A program made the translations under genes and the position numbers. The notes under the pieces are model-generated. The model had not been told where the DNA came from. It ran no database searches and saw only the letters and a list, made by a program, of their open reading frames with translations. A stretch of DNA of 64,000 bases from Amaranthus tricolor (taxonomy: Eukaryota > Streptophyta > Magnoliopsida > Caryophyllales > Amaranthaceae): positions 9,163,398-9,227,397 of the forward strand of contig NC_080057.1 of NCBI RefSeq assembly GCF_026212465.1. Direction: 5' to 3'. This document shows, in pieces, positions 55,014 to 64,000 of this stretch (position 1 is the first letter of the stretch; each line of letters begins with the position of its first letter).

Positions 55014-58000
55014 TCAATGATCCATGAAGAATGAACAAGGATCAATGATAAATGAAGAATGAACGATGAAGAATGAACAAGGATTAATGGTCAATGACGA
55101 ATGAACGATGAAGAATGAACAAGGATCAATGATCAATGAAGAATGAACGATGAAGAATGAACAAGGATCAATGATCAATGAAGAATGAACGATGAAGAAT
55201 GAACAAGGATCAATGGTCAATGACGAATGAACGATGAAGAATGAACAAGGATCAATGATCAATGAAGAATGAACGATGAAGAATGAACAAGGATTAATGA
55301 TCAATGAAGAATGAACGATGAAGAATGAACAAGGATTAATGGTCAATGACGAATGAACGATGAAGAATGAACAAGGATCAATGATTAATGAAGAATGAAC
55401 GATAAAGAATGCACAAGGATCAATGATCAATGAAGAATGAACGATGAAGAATGAACAAGGATTAATGATCAATGAAGAATGAACAAGGATCAATGATCAA
55501 TGAAGAATGAACAAGGATCAATGATCAATGAAGAATGAACGATGAAGAATGAACAAGGATCAATGATCAATGAAGAATGAACGATGAAGAATGAACAAGG
55601 ATCAATGATCAATGAAGAATGAACGATGAAGAATGAACAAGGATCAATGATCAATGAAGAATGAACGATGAAGAATGAACAAGGATCAATGATCAATGAA
55701 GAATGAACGTTGAAGAATGAACAAGGATCAATGATCAATGAAGAATGAACGATGAAGAATGAACAAGGATCAATGATCAATGAAGAACGAACAAGGATCA
55801 ATGATAAATGAAGAATGAACGATGAAGAATGAACAAGGATTAATGGTCAATGACGAATGAACGATGAAGAATGAACAAGGATCAATGATCAATGAAGAAT
55901 GAACGATGAAGAATGAACAAGGATCAATAGTCAATGACGAATGAACGATGAAGAATGAACAAGGATCAATGATCAATGAATAATGAACGATGAAGAATGA
56001 ACAAGGATCAATGATGAATGAAGAATGAACGATGAAGAATGAACAAGGATCAATGATCAATGAAGAATGAACGATGAAGAATGAACAAGGATCAATGATC
56101 AATGAAGAATGAACAAGGATCAATGATAAATGAAGAATGAACGATGAAGAATGAACAAGGATTAATGGTCAATGACGAATGAACGATGAAGAATGAACAA
56201 GGATCAATGATCAATGAAGAATGAACGATGAAGAATGAACAAGGATCAATGATCAATGAAGAATGAACGATGAAGAATGAACAAGGATCAATGGTCAATG
56301 ACGAATGAACGATGAAGAATGAACAAGGATCAATGATCAATGAAGAATGAACGATGAAGAATGAACAAGGATCAATGATCAATGAAGAATGAACGATGAA
56401 GAATGAACAAGGATTAATGATCAATGAAGAATGAACAAGGATCAATGATCAATGAAGAATGAACAAGGATCAATGATCAATGAAGAATGAACGATGAAGA
56501 ATGAACAAGGATCAATGATCAATGAAGAATGAACGATGAAGAATGAACAAGGATTAATGATCAATGAAGAATGAAAAGGATCAATGATCAATGAAGAATG
56601 AACAAGGATCAATGATCAATGAAGAATGAACAATGAAGAATGAACAAGGATCAATGATCAATGAAGAATGAACGATGAAGAATGAACAAGGATCAATGAT
56701 CAATGAAGAATGAACGATGAAGAATGAACAAGGATCAATGATCAATGAAGAATGAACGATGAAGAATGAACAAGGATCAATGATCAATGAAGAATGAACG
56801 TTGAAGAATGAACAAGGATCAATGATCAATGAAGAATGAACGATGAAGAATGAACAAGGATCAATGATCAATGAAGAATGAACAAGGATCAATGATAAAT
56901 GAAGAATGAACGATGAAGAATGAACAAGGATTAATGGTCAATGACGAATGAACGATGAAGAATGAACAAGGATCAATGATCAATGAAGAATGAACGATGA
57001 AGAATGAACAAGGATCAATGATCAATGAAGAATGAACGATGAAGAATGAACAAGGATCAATGATCAATGAAGAATGAACGATGAAGAATGAACAAGGATC
57101 AATGATCAATGAAGAATGAACGATGAAGAATGAACAAGGATCAATGATCAATGAAGAATGAACGATGAAGAATGAACAAGGATCAATGATCCATGAAGAA
57201 TGAACAAGGATCAATGATAAATGAAGAATGAACGATGAAGAATGAACAAGGATTAATGGTCAATGACGAATGAACGATGAAGAATGAACAAGGATCAATG
57301 ATCAATGAAGAATGAACGATGAAGAATGAACAAGGATCAATGATCAATGAAGAATGAACGATGAAGAATGAACAAGGATCAATGGTCAATGACGAATGAA
57401 CGATGAAGAATGAACAAGGATCAATGATCAATGAAGAATGAACGATGAAGAATGAACAAGGATTAATGATCAATGAAGAATGAACGATGAAGAATGAACA
57501 AGGATTAATGGTCAATGACGAATGAACGATGAAGAATGAACAAGGATCAATGATTAATGAAGAATGAACGATAAAGAATGCACAAGGATCAATGATCAAT
57601 GAAGAATGAACGATGAAGAATGAACAAGGATCAATAGTCAATGACGAATGAACGATGAAGAATGAACAAGGATCAATGATCAATGAATAATGAACGATGA
57701 AGAATGAACAATGATCAATGATGAATGACGAATGAACGATGAAGAATGAACAAGGATCAATGATGAATGAAGAATGAACGATGAAGAATGAACAAGGATC
57801 AATGATCAATGAAGAATGAACGATGAAGAATGAACAAGGATCAATGATCAATGAAGAATGAACAAGGATCAATGATAAATGAAGAATGAACGATGAAGAA
57901 TGAACAAGGATTAATGGTCAATGACGAATGAACGATGAAGAATGAACAAGGATCAATGATCAATGAAGAATGAACGATGAAGAATGAACAAGGATCAATG

Positions 58001-61000
58001 ATCAATGAAGAATGAACGATGAAGAATGAACAAGGATCAATGATCAATGAAGAATGAACGATGAAGAATGAACAAGGATCAATGATCAATGAAGAATGAA
58101 CGATGAAGAATGAACAAGGATCAATGATCAATGAAGAATGAACGATGAAGAATGAACAAGGATCAATAATCAATGAAGAATGAACGATGAAGAATGAACA
58201 AGGATCAATGATCCATGAAGAATGAACAAGGATCAATGATAAATGAAGAATGAACGATGAAGAATGAACAAGGATTAATGGTCAATGACGAATGAATGAT
58301 GAAGAATGAACAAGGATCAATGATCAATGAAGAATGAACGATGAAGAATGAACAAGGATCAATGATCAATGAAGAATGAACGATGAAGAATGAACAAGGA
58401 TCAATGGTCAATGACGAATGAACGATGAAGAATGAACAAGGATCAATGATCAATGAAGAATGAACGATGAAGAATGAACAAGGATCAATGATCAATGAAG
58501 AATGAACGATGAAGAATGAACAAGGATCAATGATCAATGAAGAATGAACGATGAAGAATGAACAAGGATTAATGATCAATGAAGAATGAGCAAGGATCAA
58601 TGATCAATGAAGAATGAACGATGAAGAATGAACAAGGATCAATGGTCAATGACGAATGAACGATGAAGAATGAACAAGGATCAATGATCAATGAAGAATG
58701 AACGATGAAGAATGAACAAGGATTAATGATCAATGAAGAATGAACGATGAAGAATGAACAAGGATTAATGGTCAATGACGAATGAACGATGAAGAATGAA
58801 CAAGGATCAATGATTAATGAAGAATGAACGATAAAGAATACACAAGGATCAATGATCAATGAAGAATGAACGATGAAGAATGAACAAGGATCAATAGTCA
58901 ATGACGAATGAACGATGAAGAATGAACAAGGATCAATGATCAATGAATAATGAACGATGAAGAATGAACAATGATCAATGATGAATGACGAATGAACGAT
59001 GAAGAATGAACAAGGATCAATGATGAATGAAGAATGAACGATGAAGAATGAACAAGGATCAATGATCAATGAAGAATGAACGATGAAGAATGAACAAGGA
59101 TCAATGATCAATGAAGAATGAACAAGGATCAATGATAAATGAAGAATGAACGATGAAGAATGAACAAGGATCAATGGTCAATGACGAATGAACGATGAAG
59201 AATGAACAAGGATCAATGATCAATGAAGAATGAACGATGAAGAATGAACAAGGATTAATGATCAATGAAGAATGAACGATGAAGAATGAACAAGGATTAA
59301 TGGTCAATGACGAATGAACGATGAAGAATGAACAAGGATCAATGATTAATGAAGAATGAACGATAAAGAATACACAAGGATCAATGATCAATGAAGAATG
59401 AACGATGAAGAATGAACAAGGATCAATAGTCAATGACGAATGAACGATGAAGAATGAACAAGGATCAATGATCAATGAATAATGAACGATGAAGAATGAA
59501 CAATGATCAATGATGAATGACGAATGAACGATGAAGAATGAACAAGGATCAATGATGAATGAAGAATGAACGATGAAGAATGAACAAGGATCAATGATCA
59601 ATGAAGAATGAACGATGAAGAATGAACAAGGATCAATGATCAATGAAGAATGAACAAGGATCAATGATAAATGAAGAATGAACGATGAAGAATGAACAAG
59701 GATTAATGGTCAATGACGAATGAACGATGAAGAATGAACAAGGATCAATGATCAATGAAGAATGAACGATGAAGAATGAACAAGGATCAATGATCAATGA
59801 AGAATGAACGATGAAGAATGAACAAGGATCAATGATCAATGAAGAATGAACGATGAAGAATGAACAAGGATCAATGATCAATGAAGAATGAACGATGAAG
59901 AATGAACAAGGATCAATGATCAATGAAGAATGAACGATGAAGAATGAACAAGGATCAATAATCAATGAAGAATGAACGATGAAGAATGAACAAGGATCAA
60001 TGATAAATGAAGAATGAACGATGAAGAATGAACAAGGATTAATGGTCAATGACGAATGAACGATGAAGAATGAACAAGGATCAATGATCAATGAAGAATG
60101 AACGATGAAGAATGAACAAGGATCAATGATCAATGAAGAATGAACGATGAAGAATGAACAAGGATCAATGGTCAATGACGAATGAACGATGAAGAATGAA
60201 CAAGGATCAATGATCAATGAAGAATGAACGATGAAGAATGAACAAGGATCAATGATCAATGAAGAATGAACGATGAAGAATGAACAAGGATTAATGATCA
60301 ATGAAGAATGAACAAGGATCAATGATCAATGAAGAATGAACAAGGATCAATGATCAATGAAGAATGAACGATGAAGAATGAACAAGGATCAATGATCAAT
60401 GAAGAATGAACGATGAAGAATGAACAAGGATTAATGATCAATGAAGAATGAACAAGGATCAATGATCAATGAAGAATGAACAAGGATCAATGATCAATGA
60501 AGAATGAACGATGAAGAATGAACAAGGATCAATGATCAATGAAGAATGAACGATGAAGAATGAACAAGGATCAATGATCAATGAAGAATGAACGATGAAG
60601 AATGAACAAGGATCAATGATCAATGAAGAATGAACGATGAAGAATGAACAAGGATCAATGATCAATGAAGAATGAACGTTGAAGAATGAACAAGGATCAA
60701 TGATCAATGAAGAATGAACGATGAAGAATGAACAAGGATCAATGATCAATGAAGAATGAACAAGGATCAATGATAAATGAAGAATGAACGATGAAGAATG
60801 AACAAGGATTATTGGTCAATGACGAATGAACGATGAAGAATGAACAAGGATCAATGATCAATGAAGAATGAACGATGAAGAATGAACAAGGATCAATGAT
60901 CAATGAAGAATGAACGATGAATAATGAACAAGGATCAATGATCAATGAAGAATGAACGATGAAGAATGAACAAGGATCAATGATCAATGAAGAATGAACG

Positions 61001-61507
61001 ATGAAGAATGAACAAGGATCAATAATCAATGAAGAATGAACGATGAAGAATGAACAAGGATCAATGATCCATGAAGAATGAACAAGGATCAATGATAAAT
61101 GAAGAATGAACGATGAAGAATGAACAAGGATTAATGGTCAATGACGAATGAACGATGAAGAATGAACAAGGATCAATGATCAATGAAGAATGAACGATGA
61201 AGAATGAACAAGGATCAATGATCAATGAAGAATGAACGATGAAGAATGAACAAGGATCAATGGTCAATGACGAATGAACGATGAAGAATGAACAAGGATC
61301 AATGATCAATGAAGAATGAACGATGAAGAATGAACAAGGATTAATGATCAATGAAGAATGAACGATGAAGAATGAACAAGGATTAATGGTCAATGACGAA
61401 TGAACGATGAAGAATGAACAAGGATCAATGATTAATGAAGAATGAACGATAAAGAATGCACAAGGATCAATGATCAATGAAGAATGAACGATGAAGAATG
61501 AACAAGG
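55014..61507. repeat. 6.6-kb-offset duplication, copy 2
   Basis: This is the second copy of 48,421-54,760. It has 154 extra bp (3x42 + 28) near 58,570-58,720, beginning at a private AATGAGCAAGG change at about 58,590. This explains the offset change from 6,593 to 6,747. Confidence 0.92.
56571..56580. other. Single-base deletion (GAAAAGGATC), duplicate of 49,981
   Basis: It is the same missing C as at 49,981, at offset 6,593. Confidence 0.9.
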
Positions 61508-62082
61508 ATCAATAGTCAATGACGAATGAACGATGAAGAATGAACAAGGATCAATGATCAATGAATAATGAACGATGAAGAATGAACAAGGATCAATGAT
61601 GAATGACGAATGAACGATGAAGAATGAACAAGGATCAATGATGAATGAAGAATGAACGATGAAGAATGAACAAGGATCAATGATCAATGAAGAATGAACG
61701 ATGAAGAATGAACAAGGATCAATGATCAATGAAGAATGAACAAGGATCAATGATAAATGAAGAATGAACGATGAAGAATGAACAAGGATTAATGGTCAAT
61801 GACGAATGAACGATGAAGAATGAACAAGGATCAATGATCAATGAAGAATGAACGATGAAGAATGAACAAGGATCAATGATCAATGAAGAATGAACGATGA
61901 AGAATGAACAAGGATCAATGATCAATGAAGAATGAACGATGAAGAATGAACAAGGATCAATGATCAATGAAGAATGAACGATGAAGAATGAACAAGGATC
62001 AATGATCAATGAAGAATGAACGATGAAGAATGAACAAGGATCAATAATCAATGAAGAATGAACGATGAAGAATGAACAAGGA
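61061..62082. repeat. 1,022-bp higher-order unit (C-type)
   Basis: It is bounded by GATCCATG edges. The same 1,022-bp design is found at 50,590-51,611 and 57,183-58,204. This copy has AACAAGGATC where those have AACAATGATC. Confidence 0.82.
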
Positions 62083-63230
62083 TCAATGATCCATGAAGAA
62101 TGAACAAGGATCAATGATAAATGAAGAATGAACGATGAAGAATGAACAAGGATTAATGGTCAATGACGAATGAACGATGAAGAATGAACAAGGATCAATG
62201 ATCAATGAAGAATGAACGATGAAGAATGAACAAGGATCAATGATCAATGAAGAATGAACGATGAAGAATGAACAAGGATCAATGGTCAATGACGAATGAA
62301 CGATGAAGAATGAACAAGGATCAATGATCAATGAAGAATGAACGATGAAGAATGAACAAGGATCAATGATCAATGAAGAATGAACGATGAAGAATGAACA
62401 AGGATCAATGGTCAATGACGAATGAACGATGAAGAATGAACAAGGATCAATGATCAATGAAGAATGAACGATGAAGAATGAACAAGGATTAATGATCAAT
62501 GAAGAATGAACGATGAAGAATGAACAAGGATTAATGGTCAATGACGAATGAACGATGAAGAATGAACAAGGATCAATGATTAATGAAGAATGAACGATAA
62601 AGAATGCACAAGGATCAATGATCAATGAAGAATGAACGATGAAGAATGAACAAGGATCAATAGTCAATGACGAATGAACGATGAAGAATGAACAAGGATC
62701 AATGATCAATGAATAATGAACGATGAAGAATGAACAAGGATCAATGATGAATGACGAATGAACGATGAAGAATGAACAAGGATCAATGATGAATGAAGAA
62801 TGAACGATGAAGAATGAACAAGGATCAATGATCAATGAAGAATGAACGATGAAGAATGAACAAGGATCAATGATCAATGAAGAATGAACAAGGATCAATG
62901 ATAAATGAAGAATGAACGATGAAGAATGAACAAGGATTAATGGTCAATGACGAATGAACGATGAAGAATGAACAAGGATCAATGATCAATGAAGAATGAA
63001 CGATGAAGAATGAACAAGGATCAATGATCAATGAAGAATGAACGATGAAGAATGAACAAGGATCAATGATCAATGAAGAATGAACGATGAAGAATGAACA
63101 AGGATCAATGATCAATGAAGAATGAACGATGAAGAATGAACAAGGATCAATGATCAATGAAGAATGAACGATGAAGAATGAACAAGGATCAATAATCAAT
63201 GAAGAATGAACGATGAAGAATGAACAAGGA
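62083..63230. repeat. 1,148-bp C-type unit (1,022 + 126)
   Basis: It has the same order as the 1,022-bp unit before it, plus exactly three extra 42-bp units (GGTC followed by consensus units, near 62,280-62,440). Its length equals the A-type unit at 478 by coincidence; the variant content differs. Confidence 0.8.
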
Positions 63231-63660
63231 TCAATGATCCATGAAGAATGAACAAGGATCAATGATAAATGAAGAATGAACGATGAAGAATGAACAAGGA
63301 TTAATGGTCAATGACGAATGAACGATGAAGAATGAACAAGGATCAATGATCAATGAAGAATGAACGATGAAGAATGAACAAGGATCAATGATCAATGAAG
63401 AATGAACGATGAAGAATGAACAAGGATCAATGGTCAATGACGAATGAACGATGAAGAATGAACAAGGATCAATGATCAATGAAGAATGAACGATGAAGAA
63501 TGAACAAGGATCAATGATCAATGAAGAATGAACGATGAAGAATGAACAAGGATCAATGGTCAATGACGAATGAACGATGAAGAATGAACAAGGATCAATG
63601 ATCAATGAAGAATGAACGATGAAGAATGAACAAGGATCAATGATCAATGAAGAATGAACG

Positions 63661-63670
63661 ATGAAGAAGA
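63661..63670. other. Single-base deletion (GAAGAAGAACAAGG)
   Basis: One T is missing from GAATGAAC, making a 41-bp unit. It is not seen elsewhere, so it is a recent mutation or a sequencing error. Confidence 0.85.
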
Positions 63671-64000
63671 ACAAGGATCAATGATCAATGAAGAATGAAC
63701 GATGAAGAATGAACAAGGATCAATGATCAATGAAGAATGAACGATGAAGAATGAACAAGGATCAATAATCAATGAAGAATGAACGATGAAGAATGAACAA
63801 GGATCAATGATCCATGAAGAATGAACAAGGATCAATGATAAATGAAGAATGAACGATGAAGAATGAACAAGGATTAATGGTCAATGACGAATGAACGATG
63901 AAGAATGAACAAGGATCAATGATCAATGAAGAATGAACGATGAAGAATGAACAAGGATCAACGATCAATGAAGAATGAACGATGAAGAATGAACAAGGAT

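Larger units (their letters stand above)
1..64000. repeat. Giant 42-bp satellite/minisatellite array filling the window
   Basis: Every stretch I read is a copy or variant of a 42-bp unit made of three 14-mers in fixed order: a = GAATGAACGATGAA, b = GAATGAACAAGGAT, c = CAATGATCAATGAA. A 28-bp form (b-c, lacking a) is interspersed. All units point the same way. By arithmetic this is roughly 1,500-1,600 units. Consensus composition per 42 bp is A 21, G 10, T 7, C 4. No unit is replaced by unique sequence, and both window edges fall inside units, so the true array is longer than 64 kb. Recurrent variants include GCTC or GGTC for GATC in c, TAATGG, CAATTATC, AACACGG, AACGTTG, GAAAGATG, AATGCACA, GAATAATG and GATCCATG. 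The function is unknown. Nothing resembling a gene, promoter or terminator distinct from the repeat is visible. Confidence 0.99.
43297..64000. repeat. Zone C (higher-order repeat family C), runs off the right edge
   Basis: The recurring series is GATAAATG, TAATGGTC, GGTC, TAATGATC, AACGATAAAGAATGCACA, ATAGTC, GAATAATG, GATGAATGACG and GATGAATGAAG, separated by runs of consensus units and by GATCCATG edges. It contains the largest recent duplication in the window. The last unit is cut by the window end. Confidence 0.82.

Noticed and set aside
62083..63230. 1,148-bp unit as a copy of the 1,148-bp A-type unit at 478-1,625
   Set aside because: Only the length agrees. The order of variants is the C-type order, and the length is explained as 1,022 + 3x42 bp.
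478..63835. A chain of minus-strand coding genes for 61-383 residue Cys/His/hydrophobic repeat proteins
   Set aside because: All follow from a 42-bp period (14 codons) with one stop-free frame of six. Lengths are 14n+5, starts are TTG inside the repeat, there are no ribosome-binding sites or non-repeat ends, and a 28-bp unit always ends them. Sequence variants include frame-breaking indels and show no sign of protein-level constraint.
1..64000. CRISPR array (28-bp repeat with 14-bp spacers)
   Set aside because: The 14-bp 'spacers' are all the same sequence or single-base variants and are related to the repeat itself. There is no leader and no cas gene.
1..64000. Iteron-type replication origin or partition site
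   Set aside because: There are far too many copies (over a thousand), and no rep or par gene, AT-rich melting region or DnaA box (TTATCCACA-like) was seen. It could still bind a protein, but nothing identifies an origin.
1..64000. Telomere
   Set aside because: The unit lacks the G-run character of telomere repeats, is complex at 42 bp, and has a nested higher-order structure not expected from telomerase.
1..64000. Hairpins, rho-independent terminators or inverted repeats
   Set aside because: The only self-complementary element in the consensus is the 6-bp TGATCA (and ATCGAT in a variant). No longer inverted repeat and no T-run after a stem was seen.
1..64000. Borg-type or other within-gene tandem repeats whose unit is a multiple of three
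   Set aside because: Those are short regions among unique genes. Here there is no unique sequence, and the interspersed 28-bp units break any reading frame.
1..64000. tRNA, rRNA, riboswitch or insertion sequence hidden in the array
   Set aside because: No stretch departs from the repeat by more than isolated substitutions or small indels, so there is no room for such an element.

Overview
The whole 64,000-base window is one uninterrupted, head-to-tail tandem-repeat array (a giant satellite or minisatellite). I see no unique-sequence gene, RNA gene, mobile element or CRISPR array in it, and the array runs off both edges. The dominant unit is 42 bp, made of three related 14-mers in fixed order: a = GAATGAACGATGAA, b = GAATGAACAAGGAT, c = CAATGATCAATGAA. 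A second unit of 28 bp is the same thing without 'a' (b-c only). Each 14-mer is two 7-mers (GAATGAA, CGATGAA, CAAGGAT, CAATGAT, CAATGAA), so the array looks built up as 7 -> 14 -> 42 bp. The consensus is 33% G+C and strongly strand-asymmetric: 50% A, 24% G, 17% T, 10% C on the + strand.

Above the 42-bp level there is a nested higher-order structure, visible because individual units carry private substitutions and because 28-bp units mark the block edges. Region by region: 1-8,371 is 'zone A', with higher-order units of 1,148, 1,106 and 644 bp, then a 1,614-bp tandem duplication. 8,372-16,211 is 'zone B', with 1,582-bp and related units and a 3,780-bp duplication. 16,212-18,324 is a short mixed stretch. 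18,325-31,270 is zone A again: positions 1 to about 8,050 recur at an offset of 18,617 bp falling to 18,595 bp, followed by a 4,095-bp duplication. 31,271-43,296 is zone B again (offsets 22,899 to 23,543), ending in a ladder of 1,778, 1,778, 1,372 and 1,372 bp. 43,297-64,000 is 'zone C', with a duplication of more than 6 kb (offset 6,593 to 6,747) and 1,022/1,148-bp units.

The many long reading frames on the minus strand follow from the arithmetic of the repeat. 42 is divisible by 3, so one of six frames has no stop inside a consensus unit and reads a 14-residue peptide repeat (SSLIIDPCSFFIVH). Each 28-bp unit shifts the frame by one base into a stop. The lengths are quantised at 14n+5 residues, the starts are TTG, and no ribosome-binding site or non-repeat terminus is present. 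I therefore annotate no CDS.

The organism cannot be named from this sequence. Low-G+C heptad-based arrays occur in intergenic DNA of some bacteria (heptanucleotide STRR repeats are known in cyanobacteria), but an array of at least 64 kb with higher-order repeats is more typical of eukaryotic satellite DNA. If the source is a bacterium or archaeon, the size alone is exceptional. The graded, mosaic sharing of variants indicates expansion by unequal exchange or replication slippage over several rounds rather than a single copying event. Block edges given below were found by aligning marker variants by eye and are good to roughly one or two units.
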